Below, piece by piece: positions 21,525-30,922 of a stretch of DNA of 64,000 bases (within the stretch, counting starts at the first letter, position 1; every line of letters begins with the position of its first letter). The DNA is from Spiroplasma endosymbiont of Polydrusus cervinus (GTDB lineage Bacteria; Bacillota_I; Bacilli_A; Mycoplasmatales; Mycoplasmataceae), in NCBI RefSeq assembly GCF_964019755.1, contig NZ_OZ026469.1:1-64000 (forward strand). The letters are read 5' to 3'. The translations under genes and the position numbers were made by a program. The notes under the pieces were generated by a model. That model was not told the origin of the DNA, did not search any database, and was given only the letters and a program-made list of their open reading frames with translations.

Positions 21525-22265
21525 ATGAAAGAATTTAAGACTAATTTAGGTAAGTTAATAAATAATGATGCTTTATCTTTTGTCAAAACATTAGAAAATG
21601 ATAGCATTGATTTAATATTAACTGATCCACCTTATTTATATGATTTACCAACAAGGAAAAAAGAACAAATAAATTCCAGCGAAATATCAAAAAGTATAAA
21701 TAAATATATTAATGCTATCTATGATAATAATTTACATAATTCATTTGATATAAATACTTATTTAGATGAATTTTATAGAATTTCAAAAAATAAATTTATG
21801 TTAATTTGAATGAACAGAAGACAAATTAAAAATTACTTAGATTGAGTTTATAAAAATAATATGAATTTTGATTTTTATTTTTGAGAAAAAACAAATCCAA
21901 TGCCAACTAAGAATTTTATTTTTCAAGATAAAGAATATTGTATGATTATTTATTCTAAAAAAGATCCAATACCAAACTATATAAAAAACTATGAAAATAA
22001 AAAAACAATATTTAAAAACCCAATAGGTTCATCTTATAAAAAAACAGAACACCCAACAGAAAAACCATTAAATATATTTGGCGATTTGATTAAAAAACAT
22101 AGCAAAGAAAATGATATAATTTTAGATCCTTTTATGGGAAGTGGTACAACCGCATATGCTTGTGAACAATTAAATCGAAAATGACTAGGTTGTGAAATAA
22201 ATAATAATTACTTTGCAATTATACAAAAACGATTAAATAAAATAGAACTTAAATTAAATTTTTAA
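21525..22265 (+). CDS. Site-specific DNA methyltransferase (N6-adenine or N4-cytosine, beta class), orphan
   Basis: 246 aa. The catalytic motif TDPPY (D34-P-P-Y37) comes first and the SAM motif DPFMGSGTT (from D201) last, the beta-class order. Between them lies a region with KTEHPTEKP, the usual block before the SAM motif. It uses TGA for Trp at least three times, so it has evolved in a UGA-Trp host. There is no obvious ribosome binding site (only AAGATGATAA) and no restriction endonuclease beside it. Target sequence cannot be read from the gene. The AT-rich upstream region and flanking mobile debris suggest acquisition. Confidence 0.85.
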
Positions 22266-22304
22266 AAAATGAATAACTTTTAATTAATTAAAAAAATAAA
22301 TTAT

Positions 22305-22652
22305 GTGGCAATTTTAATTGCCACGATGGTTGTATTATCACAAGTAATGCGAATACAAATTATTCCAAGAACATCAATTCCATTATTTTTAATCCCCAAT
22401 TTTATAAGCGGATTTATTTTAAATTGATATTGATGTTTGTTAATTGGATTTATGGGACATTTTCTATCAGATTTAACATTATGAGGCTTTACTTTGGGAT
22501 CATTATGCTGAAATATTGGTAGGGGTTTATTGGCCATTTTAATTAAACTAATTAATTGAATAAAAATAAATCATATTATTAAAATTATTCTTATTTTATT
22601 ATCAAACATAATTATTTATCTTCCGATAGACTGCACCCAAAAAAGTAAGTAA
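22305..22652 (+). pseudogene. Truncated membrane protein, ECF S-component-like, cut by IS3 copy 2
   Basis: With UGA as Trp a plus-strand frame from GTG 22305 reads about 108 hydrophobic residues up to the IS3 end at 22627, then stops inside the IS. The core LFLIPNFISGFILNWYWC followed by LLIGFMGHFLSDL has the look of an ECF-transporter substrate-binding subunit (helices with NxxSGF and a GxxGxxLSDL turn). Four close TGA codons hide it under the standard code. The C-terminal half is missing. The family assignment is by eye only; it may be another integral membrane protein. Confidence 0.4.
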
Positions 22653-22696
22653 AGAAAAAAAGTCTTTGCTAAACTTTAGAGGAGGTGCATTTTTAT

Positions 22697-22960
22697 ATGG
22701 CAAGAAAAGGACAAAAATTTAATAAATATACAGCATATTTTCGAAAAATAATAGTACAAGAGGTTAAAAATAATAGTATAAGTTTTATTGCAAAAAAATA
22801 TCAAATTAATAAAAAAACTGTTGCTTCATGGTATGAAAATTTTAAGAAAGGAATTTTAAACACCAATAAAGGTCCAAAAGAATCATTTGAAAAAAGAGAT
22901 TTAAACTATTACAAAGTTAGGTATGAATTACTAAAAAAGCTTCATGACTTTTACAATTAA
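22697..22960 (+). CDS. IS3 OrfA, copy 2
   Basis: 87 aa from ATG 22697 (GGAGGTG upstream; a GTG at 22685 is also in frame). Basic N-terminus and helix-turn-helix FIAKKYQINKKTVASWYENF. The frame ends TTA CTA AAA AAG CTT ... TAA; A-AAA-AAG at 22933-22939 is the classical IS3 -1 slippery heptamer that makes the OrfAB transposase. Confidence 0.85.
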   Translation: MARKGQKFNKYTAYFRKIIVQEVKNNSISFIAKKYQINKKTVASWYENFKKGILNTNKGPKESFEKRDLNYYKVRYELLKKLHDFYN

Positions 22961-23817
22961 ATAAAAGAAAAATTGTATCTTTTATCAAAGAAAACATTAA
23001 TAAATATCCACTAAATTTATTACTTGATATAACAGATTTAAAGCGTAGTTATTGAGATAAATATAAAAATTATTCAAGTAATGGTAAGGATAGCGAATCA
23101 TTAAAAAATATTGTAAAAGTCTATGAAGAAAATTTAAAACAATTTGGTTATCGTCGAATTACCAAATATTTAAAAGAAGATTATGGCATTGTTTATAATG
23201 CTAAGAAAGTATTGCGAATTATGAAAGAAAATAATATTCAAGCTGAATATGTAAAGCGTATGCGTAGAAAAATATTAATAAAACAAAATAGAAATAAAAA
23301 TATAATTAAATATCCTGATTTAGTAAATCGTAATTTTAATGATATTAAAGAAAGATTTTCAATTTTATTTACTGATGTAACTTATTTAATTTGAAATGGT
23401 AAAAAACATTATCAATCAACAATACTTGATGGATATACTAAAGAAATTATTGATGTAAAATGATCAAAATTTAATAATAACAAACTTGTAATTGATAATT
23501 TAAATGATGCAATTAATAAAATTAAAAAAATAAAAAAAGATTTAAATAAAATAATAATTCATTCAGATCACGGATATCAATATACATCTAAAGATTATAA
23601 TAGTAAATGTTTAGATAACAAAATTATAATTTCAATGGGTAAAAATTATCATTGTGCAGACAACATTATTATTGATAGTTTTCATTCATTACTTAAAAAA
23701 GGAACAATCCATAATAAAAATTATAAATCTCATAATGAATATATTAATGATGTTAAAAAATGAAATAAATGATATTCAAACCAAAAAGAAAAATATATAA
23801 TAAATGAAAGTTTGTAA
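22933..23817 (+). CDS. IS3 OrfB, copy 2, catalytic Glu replaced by Asp
   Basis: The -1 frame runs 295 codons to TAA 23815-23817. Integrase-core residues D (FTDVTYLIW) and D (HSDHGYQYT) are present, but the third acidic residue is GAT at 23674-23676 (IIIDSFHS), where copies 1, 3, 4 and 5 have Glu. Asp is one carbon shorter and usually abolishes DDE activity. UGA codons are read as Trp, including one in the segment directly after the frameshift. Confidence 0.8.
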
Positions 23818-23856
23818 ACCTTTTTATTAATACTTACTAAACGGGGTGCAGTCTAT

Positions 23857-24622
23857 TTTCAACTGTTCATACTGGTTTTGATGAAGAAAAATCAACTGAA
23901 AAAAGACCTGTAATTAAAGATAAATTAGGTATTATAGAACTAGATAATATTCCATAATATATTAAAAAAAATAGTAAATTAACTAATTTTGTTACTAAAT
24001 TACTTACATTAATTACAAGTTATTATGATATTAATGATAATATTGAAATTATGGTATTGGGTTGGGTGATGGTGCAACTTGAATTAAAAATATTGCAAAA
24101 TTTATTCAAGAATATTTCCCTAAAAATAAAGTACATTACACGATAGATAAATTTCATCTTACAAGTAGATTTAAAAAATTATTTCCCTTTCAAAGTAAAA
24201 ACAAACAAAATAAAGAAACATATCATAAATCAGTTGATTATTTTTTTAATGCTAAATATGAAGAATTATTAGAATGCTTAGAAAACAGTGCTTATTTTAT
24301 AAAAGAATCAAAAATGAAATTCTTAAAAGAGACAATTAGATTAATTAAAAATAATGAAGAAGGTGTCAGAAATCAAACATTATGAAATAATATTGGTTGT
24401 CATATTGAGGGTGATATATCACATTACTGTAAGGGTGTTTCGGTTAAAAAAGCAACTTATCATGAAAAAACTCTTAAAAATAAATTAAATACTAGTATGA
24501 TGAATTTTAAAAATAAAATTAGTTTATTTAATACTAATGAACCATTAGAAGAAAATAGAATTAATTATTCAGTTAATAATTTTGTAAATAATAATTTACA
24601 ATCAAACTTATATTTTTATTAA
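23857..24622 (+). pseudogene. ISLre2/UPF0236-type transposase, 3' part, decayed
   Basis: The first readable piece is HTGFDEEKSTEKRPVIKDKLG, then a TAA. After frame changes a long piece reads LGDGATWIKNIAKFIQEYFP, DKFHLTSRFKKLF and a C-terminal region to TAA 24620-24622. GDGA-WI followed by the D-x-FH block is the hallmark of ISLre2 (UPF0236) transposases. The 5' half is missing, replaced by IS3 copy 2. At least one nonsense and one frameshift mutation are visible. Confidence 0.7.
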
Positions 24623-24668
24623 TTTTATCTAATAAATTAAATAACTTTAATAAACATGTATTTTTGTC

Positions 24669-24801
24669 GTGGAAAAATTTAAAAATAATGAAAAAATATA
24701 TTGACAATAAAATTAAAAGTAATACAATTTAAGTAAGTAAGTGGTATATTATTCCACAATTTCTAAGATATTAATTAAAACCCTTAAATAATACATACAA
24801 C
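24669..24801 (+). repeat. Copy of the leader that precedes the PLD-helicase gene
   Basis: This stretch is nearly identical to 52364-52497. It contains TTGACA (24701-24706), a 16-bp spacer, TACAAT (24723-24728) and a small GTGG...CCAC hairpin, but is followed here by no gene. It may be the terminal region of the neighbouring ISLre2-type element or a duplicated promoter. Confidence 0.6.
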
Positions 24802-24845
24802 CTTTAAATTAGAATGATTATTAAATGATAATATTAATCAGAATG

Positions 24846-24918
24846 GATAGGTTACAATAAGTTGGACCATATTTATGTCGACTTTTGTATACTGTAAAAC
24901 TAAATCATAAAAAGTTAA
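24846..24918. repeat. End of the second IS3-type element joined to an R-type terminal repeat
   Basis: GTTACAATAAGTTGGACCAT (24851-24870) is the same end that flanks the OrfA remnant at 18208-18508. It is followed by TGTATACTGTAAAACTA (from 24886), an R-type repeat continuing to GTTAA at 24918. No genes lie between here and tsaC. Confidence 0.6.
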
Positions 24919-24969
24919 TAAAATTATAACAAATTAAAAAATTTAAGAAGAAAGGAGTCTAGTCATATT

Positions 24970-25509
24970 ATGAAAGTATATACTGTAAAAGATTACAAAG
25001 AGATTATGCTTGCTTATTTGGCAGAGAAAGTTATTATTGTTCCGACCGATACTATTTATGGAATGACATGCATTATTAGTTCAACTTCGGCAAAAGCAAG
25101 AATTTTTAAAGTTAAAGGACGATCAGAAAAAATATATTTATCAGTTATTGTTAGTTCAGTTCGTATGGCAAAGAATTTCATTGATTTGCCACGAGAAGAT
25201 TTAAAATTTTTCAAAAAGAATGAGACTATTACTATAATAGGTAACATAAAGGAAGATATTAATAAGCTTTATAATATTACTGAAGATAATACAATTGGCA
25301 TTAGAATTACAAAGTCCAAGTGATTGAAAAAAATTATTAATAAAGTTGGTCCAATTTATGGGACAAGTGTAAATATTAGTGGACAGCATTATGCAAAAGA
25401 ATTTAATGATCTTCAAAAATTTGATGTTGATATCATTGTTGACGCTGGTTATTTAGATAACCGTTCTTCAAAAATTTATAATTCTTTAACGAAAGAATTT
25501 ATTAGATAG
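24970..25509 (+). CDS. tsaC: L-threonylcarbamoyladenylate synthase
   Basis: 179 aa YrdC/Sua5 family protein that makes threonylcarbamoyl-AMP for t6A37 modification of ANN-decoding tRNAs. The family motif VPTDTIYGM (24-32) and the KxxGR...SVIV block (KVKGRSEKIYLSVIVS) are present; one TGA Trp at 25321. AAAGGAG about ten bases upstream. It is the short YrdC-only form without the Sua5 domain. It overlaps the convergent deoD by eight bases. Confidence 0.9.
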
Positions 25510-26233
25510 GAAGACAGAAATTGTATAATTTAAGCGTACTTTCTAATGCTAACTCGACCATTTGGCAAAAATTATTTTGTCGTTCCGCAGCAGTTGTAAT
25601 ATCACCTGTAATAAATGAATCAGAAATTGTTAATAATGTTGCGGCTTGTTTTTTTAAAGCTAAAGCATTGGCAAATAAGGCAAATGCTTCCATTTCAACA
25701 CAAATAGCATTATATTCAGCTTTAATTTTTTTTCATTCATCCTCGTCTTTCTGATAAAAGACATCTGATGAATGAACGATCCCTGGTAAAGTTTTAATTT
25801 GTTGTGCTTTTGCCACTGCTTCAATTGTTTCAAAAAGATGTGGTGAAGAACTTAACACTTTATCATCAATGCCGGCTACAATTTTAGCATAATTATTTTC
25901 GCCATAAGCGCCTGTCACATTGACAATATCATAAATATTTAATGTTGCATCATAACTCCCAGCTGAACCAATCCGAATAATATTATCAACATTATAAAAT
26001 TTAAATAACTCATATGAATAAATTCCAATACTAGGACATCCCATCCCACTACCAGCAATGGTAATTGTCTTATTCTTATAAGTTCCTGTATACATATACA
26101 TATTACGAATCTCATTTACTAATTTTACATTTTCTAAAAAGGTTTCCGCAATAAATTTTGCTCTTAGCGGATCACCGGGCATTAAAACTGTTGGTGCAAT
26201 ATCTTCTTTTTTGGCATTAATATGTGGTGTCAT
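25502..26233 (-). CDS. deoD: Purine nucleoside phosphorylase (DeoD type)
   Basis: 243 aa. It cleaves purine (deoxy)nucleosides with phosphate to base and pentose-1-phosphate for salvage. Phosphate-binding GDPLRAKF (21-28), the GSGMGCPSIGIYSYEL block, RIGSAG, the VEMEAFALF nucleoside-binding block and the catalytic Asp in ISDSFITGD are all present. One TGA Trp after KDEDE splits the frame under the standard code. A GAGGGAATTAAA ribosome binding site precedes ATG 26233. It fits with tdk and the nucleoside-type ABC importer. Confidence 0.94.
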
Positions 26234-26263
26234 TTTAATTCCCTCTTAACATTTTCTATCTTT

Positions 26264-26478
26264 GTATACTGTAAAAATAAATCATAAAAAGTTAATAAAA
26301 TTATAACAAATTAAAAATAAAAAACAATAATCCAATGGAATGCCCCCCATTTCTAGTTTACACAAATGTTTTTATTTTTGTGTCTACTATATAGGGGGGC
26401 ATTCCATTGGATTATTGTTTTTTATTTTTAATTTGTTATAATTTTATTAACTTTTTATGATTTAGTTTTACAGTATAC
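26264..26478. repeat. 215-bp palindromic R-R element (85-bp arms)
   Basis: The arms 26264-26348 and 26394-26478 are complementary over 85 bp with a single visible mismatch. Each outer end is an R-type terminal repeat (GTATACTGTAAAA...), each inner end is a run of six C or G after ATGG-AATG. The 45-nt centre (TTTCTAGTTTACACAAATG ... TTTTGTGTCTACTATAT) can form a smaller hairpin. No coding frame. A related copy with a damaged left arm is at 30614-30786. The structure is MITE-like. Confidence 0.8.
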
Positions 26479-26481
26479 TGT

Positions 26482-26577
26482 TAGAAGAAGAACTGGTCGA
26501 TTTAAAAAAAAGAAGATGAAGAGTAATTTTAGAAAAGAATAACATGATATCAAATTGCATTATGAAATGCAATTTTT
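26482..26577 (+). other. Short gene tail and its terminator
   Basis: Directly after the R end a basic frame RRRTGRFKKKKMKSNFRKE ends at TAA 26540-26542. Ten bases later AATTGCAT pairs with ATGCAATT followed by seven T (26553-26579), a good terminator. Together they suggest the 3' tail of a gene whose body was lost to the element. Too short to identify. Confidence 0.35.
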
Positions 26578-26601
26578 TTATTAGTTTTTTTAGAAATATG
26601 A

Positions 26602-26607
26602 TATAAT
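26602..26607 (+). promoter_or_regulatory. -10 box for the 26642 operon
   Basis: TATAAT within TATGATATAATTTAA, 34 bp before ATG 26642 and just downstream of the preceding terminator. No clear -35. Confidence 0.6.
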
Positions 26608-26641
26608 TTAAATATGAAAAATGATGCAGGAGGGCTAAACA

Positions 26642-27631
26642 ATGTACATTAATCCATTCGAAAGAATGAAAAATTTAAAATTAAACAATGATGAACCAAA
26701 TACAATAAACATGAAAAGTAATAGGCGAAATATGAATTTATTACAAGGTAATAATGAAGAAGGAGATCTGGCAGGAGATTTTTTAAATAATAATCATAAT
26801 ATTAAAACTGAAGAACTTAAGATTGATGGAATTACATTATCAAGTTTTGAAATTATTCGTGATTTAATGAAAATATTTAAAGAAAAAAATAATGAAATGC
26901 AATTTTTCTTAACAGCTATTGATAAACGAAATTGTGATTCAATGTCTGATATTGCTACTTCATTTTTTTCAATGCCACTTGTTAATATTGATTTATTACG
27001 TATTGAATTATATGCTTCGCCCTTTTTATTTTTATTAAAAAAAATTATTAAAGGATTACCAAAGGTTAGTTTAGAAGATAAAAAAATTTTATGGGATCGT
27101 GTTAAATTATTTGCAAGAACTTTAAAACAAAGTGAAGTATCGGACCAAATTAATGATTCTAATTCAATTGTAATTATTAATGAACTAGAATTTGATGATC
27201 CATTAGAGTATATTCATAAAGAATTTGAAGAAATTTTACGTGCTTATGACATCACAGAAAATATTGTAATCATTTTTAATAATATTGATTTAGTAGGATA
27301 TGTGAAGTTTAAACAAATCTTTAGTTTAGTACAAGTTATTTTTAAAGGAATTTTACAATTTAAATTTATTGTTGGGTTAAACCCCCTCTTAATTGAAACT
27401 TATGTAAAACAAATATACGGAAATTATGCAACAGATCAATTAATAGCACATGAAGTAAATGTTTATCATAAACGCTATATCATTAAAAACGAAGAAGATG
27501 TCGCTACGAAAGAAGCAATAAAAGGAGAAGATGATTCTTATCGTCCAATGACCGGTTTTACTACCGCTAGTGAAGAAGAGGATGATGAAACAATTGGATT
27601 TGATTATTGATCTATGCGTGGTAAAAAGTAA
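26642..27631 (+). CDS. Uncharacterised protein, 329 aa
   Basis: ATG 26642 has GGAGGG eight bases before it. The first 65 residues are Asn-rich and likely disordered; residues 65-300 are a mixed alpha/beta domain; the tail is acidic (TASEEEDDETIGFDYW) and includes a TGA Trp. A stretch NIVIIFNNIDLVGYVKFKQ followed by FIVGLN resembles the Walker B region of KAP or STAND-type P-loop proteins, but no Walker A is visible, so this is weak. It lies 20 bp before the 877-aa membrane protein and is probably co-transcribed with it. Function unknown. Confidence 0.75.
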
Positions 27632-27651
27632 AATAGAGGAGGATAATTAAA

Positions 27652-30285
27652 ATGTTTGTATTTTTAGTAACCTTAGGTTGAAGTCTAATTATATTTGGTG
27701 CAATATTCCAAATCGTCACTGCTATTTTAAATCTTCTTGTGATCCAGAGTGTTGCGCTTCCATCAATTTTAAAATCAATAAATGATATTTTTCAAACATC
27801 AATATTTAAACAAGAACAAATTTTAAATCATTTAACAGGTAATATCTGAACATATACAATTATTGCTTTAACAATTTTTGTGGCATTATTCATTATTATA
27901 TTAGTATCGTTTCAACTTCATCGTGTTCGAAAAGGACAATTAATTACTAAACCATATATTAAAATGATTTTTATTACCTTAATTATTGCTGCTTTAATTT
28001 ATGGAAAAGTAGCTGTATTAATTCTAGCGGCATTAATGTTTATTGGTTTATTATTTATTGAATTATCATTATTTGATGTTGAGTCTTTACAAAATTTTGT
28101 GGAAGAACGAAATATGATTGTTATTTACAACCAAGATAAAAAACTGGAAAAAGAGGTAAATAAAGAGGGAAAGTATCACGGAAGCGCAACTTTGGAAGTT
28201 GACGCGACTATCGCAGGGATCAAAGAAACCACAAAAAATTTCAAAAGCAATGATTACGCAAAAGAGGATGATAATAAAAAATTATCTGGCCAAAAATCAA
28301 ATTCATTTTTTTCATCAAATGATTTAAATGATTTATTTAATGCTAAAAAAAATGATGTTGATGAAAATGAATTAGCAAATTTAATTAATGATATGACCCA
28401 AACTATGACAAAGCCACGAAAAGTACCAGTTGTTGAACCAGAATTAGCAACAGCAGGAATGGAAATAATTGAAAATAGTAGGGTAGAAGAATCAGAAGCA
28501 CCATTTACTAATGGGGAAGCATTAGAACCAATTGCTTTAAATAAACCAAAAATTGAACCAATGCTAGTTTCTACTATGCCAGTAATTGATACATCAGTAG
28601 ATGAAATGTCAACCTTTTCTTATTTAGATGATGACATCTTTAATTTGTCATTAACATCAGAAAAAGTAATGACAAAAAAACAAAAAAAACTTTACAATAA
28701 GTGAAATGAAATGTACCAACAAGCTCTTAATATTAAAAAAATGGTTGAAGAAGAAGTTCAGGGAACTGAAGCACCAACTAAATTAGTTAAAAAATTAAAC
28801 CTAGGGGAAGAACATGATTTAAAATTAATGCGAATTTCGGAAATCTTTGGGGATAATTCAAAAACAACTGTTGATTTTTTTAATAATCATTTTTTAGAAA
28901 CAGATGGTAAAATGATTAATGATATCATGGATGACAACATTACTAATGTTATAAATAATGATAAAGTAAAAAAAGAAATAGAAATTATGCATAACGATAT
29001 TAAAATAACAAAACAAGCACCGCAACAAACAGGAATTACTTTTATTCCATCTGATCATAATATTGATAAGTTAAAAGGGGAATTATTACCCGATATTCAA
29101 TCATTTGATGATATTGAAACGGGATCAAATCATATACCAACTAATTATCCTGATTATCCTTTTAATGAATTAGAAGGATTAGATGATTTCCAAGGTGAAG
29201 ATGTTGATGCGATTGCAAGCGAAGATCATCATATTGATGAAACAGAACCTGTTGAAAATAGTGAACCTGCAAAAGAATCTTTCGAATTATTTTCAGTAGA
29301 GGCAATAACCACAGAACCTGCAGATTTGAGTGCAGAAAAAGAAGAAGAAATAAAACCTGAATTTAACTTTGTGTCAGATAATGAAATTAAAGCCGATGCA
29401 ATTAATTTAGAATTAGCATCTGAACAATTAGTGACAGTAACACCAATTCTAGTTAAAGCCGATTTTATTAATACAATCATTGAGGAGGAATTAGCAGATA
29501 ACGAAGAAAATTATCAAGATCAAACATTAAATAATGACGTTCCGAATGAAACAATTACTGTCTTACAATCAAAAATTAAACCAGTTTTAAAAGAAGAAAT
29601 ATCATATAGCTTAGATGAATTAGATGATAAAATTATGAATGGTGATTTTTCAAACCTCGATGATGAAGTAATTGAATGTTTTGATAAAGAACAGCCAGAA
29701 CCAAGCCAAGAACCTGAAGTTAAGCGTTCGGTAGCGGTAGAAAATAAAAAACCATTGTCACAACAACCCCTTTTAAATAATTTTGAGTTTCGTTTTGAAA
29801 AAATTGAAGAATTAATTAAAAATTCAATTGATTTGCATACAGTTTATACTAAAACATTAGGAGAAATGCAAGAGCATTTAAAAAACCTAACGATAAAGGT
29901 TGAAACATTAGAAACAAAAACAACTGATATTGCCAAAAAAATTAAAGATGTAGAAACGAAAAAACACATTAAACATCATGGCGTTGTGCCAATTGACCAA
30001 TTTTATCGACACATTAATGATATTAACTTAACATCAACACGTTATAATTTATATAATAAAAAAGGATATTCAAATACATATGGGAGGACTGTTAATTCGG
30101 AAGATATTTCGTATAGTTTAGGGAATTATTATCGTACTAAAAATAGCCGCTCTTACCAAGACGGGATAACAGGAAATAGTAGTCAATTTGTTGATTATAA
30201 CCATCTTAATTTACATAGTATTTCAAAATACACTAAACAAGATATTTCTTTCGAAGCGAATTGTTCATTTTGTTGTAAATTGTAA
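27652..30285 (+). CDS. Uncharacterised membrane protein with long acidic tail, 877 aa, 3' end altered by an element
   Basis: GAGGAGG lies about 12 bases before ATG 27652, and TGA Trp codons join what look like two frames. About four hydrophobic segments lie in the first 150 residues (1-30, 66-92, 101-120, 124-145). The rest is an acidic Asp/Glu/Asn-rich region, likely cytoplasmic and disordered, with a short coiled coil near 700-765 (FEKIEELIKNSIDLHTVYT onward). The last codons TGT TGT AAA TTG TAA come from the L-type repeat starting at 30274, so the natural C-terminus is lost. A scaffold or envelope-cytoskeleton role is conceivable but not shown. Confidence 0.75.
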
Positions 30286-30596
30286 ATACCAAATAATAGT
30301 GAAAACGGCGAGTAATAAACCAGAACCCAAACCACAACAACCACCAGTTGGAAGTAATTGAAAGTTAATTAAAGATTGTAAATTAAGCGGGATAATTTAT
30401 TCTTTACTTTTTAATTTCAATATCATTTGCAATCTTATTGACAGTATTAATAACAATATCTTTACCATACTTTTTTACTAACGACCGCAAAATTAAATAG
30501 TGCTTTATTTGCATAATTTCAACCTCCTATAATTAACTTAAAAAAGTTAACTAAGTTAATAGTTAACTTTTTATGATTTGGTATTTACAATTTACA
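30274..30596 (-). mobile_element. Non-autonomous L-L element with lipoprotein tail and 36-aa ORF
   Basis: Bordered by TGTAAATTGTAAATACC at 30274 and its inverted copy ending 30596, both L type. Inside are the tail of the lipoprotein remnant (plus strand, NSENGE then TAA at about 30320), the 36-aa ORF on the minus strand and the GTTAAC-arm hairpin (30541-30573). No transposase. It shows the same cargo as copy A but in the opposite orientation. Confidence 0.6.
30404..30514 (-). CDS. 36-aa conserved element-borne protein, intact copy
   Basis: ATG 30514 follows TAGGAGG. The product (MQIKHYLILRSLVKKYGK at the start, ending IEIKK) differs from the 11384 copy by one residue near the start. Silent changes outnumber replacements between the copies, as far as can be judged by eye. 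Confidence 0.55.
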   Translation of the reverse strand: MQIKHYLILRSLVKKYGKDIVINTVNKIANDIEIKK

Positions 30597-30613
30597 CTTT
30601 TATGAATTTTTTT

Positions 30614-30786
30614 CATAATAAAATGCACCCCATTTCTAGTTTACACAAATGTTTTTATTTTTGTGTCTACTATATAGGGGGCATTCCACAGTATTTTTAA
30701 TTTAATATTTTTTGTGATTATTGTTTTTTATTTTTAATTTGTTATAATTTTATTAACTTTTTATGATTTACTTTTACAGTATACAT
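30614..30786. repeat. Second copy of the palindromic R element, left arm degenerate
   Basis: The central 45 nt (CATTTCTAGTTTACACAAAT ... TTTTGTGTCTACTATATAGG) is identical to the centre of the element at 26264-26478. The right arm runs to an R-type end CTTTTACAGTATAC, but carries an extra segment TTTAATTTAATATTTTTTGT also present at IS30 right ends. The left arm is reduced to AAATGCACCCC. Confidence 0.65.
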
Positions 30787-30921
30787 GGAATTTTCCCAAT
30801 ACCACCAGTCGCAGAAAAAGCCTTCACAACAACATTATCAAATACGTATAAAAGCATTGATATCTTGAAAGCTTATATTTTAAAAGCAATTGAAGCAGCT
30901 TTTATAGAAGAAAGGACATAA
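30787..30921 (+). pseudogene. 3' tail of an unidentified gene upstream of the ABC importer
   Basis: 44 codons in one open frame from the R end to TAA 30919-30921: GIFPIPPVAEKAFTTTLSNT, then a helical tail ending IEAAFIEERT. It stops one base before the ATG of the ABC ATPase and carries its AGGA ribosome binding site, so it was the preceding gene of the operon. The 5' part was removed by the element. It is not a match to a lipoprotein start; identity unknown. Confidence 0.5.
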
Positions 30922-30922
30922 T

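Larger units (their letters stand above)
22627..23855 (+). mobile_element. IS3-family element, copy 2 (1229 bp)
   Basis: TAGACTGCACCC to GGTGCAGTCTA with both frames open. It is the only one of the five copies with a full-length OrfA and OrfB, yet OrfB has Asp in place of the catalytic Glu. The left side interrupts the membrane protein at 22305; the right side joins an ISLre2-type remnant. No matching 3-bp duplication was seen, so one flank was probably rearranged. Confidence 0.87.

Noticed and set aside
22301-22537. 78-codon minus-strand frame
   Set aside because: The plus strand, read with UGA as Trp, gives a more protein-like membrane sequence; the minus frame has no ribosome binding site.
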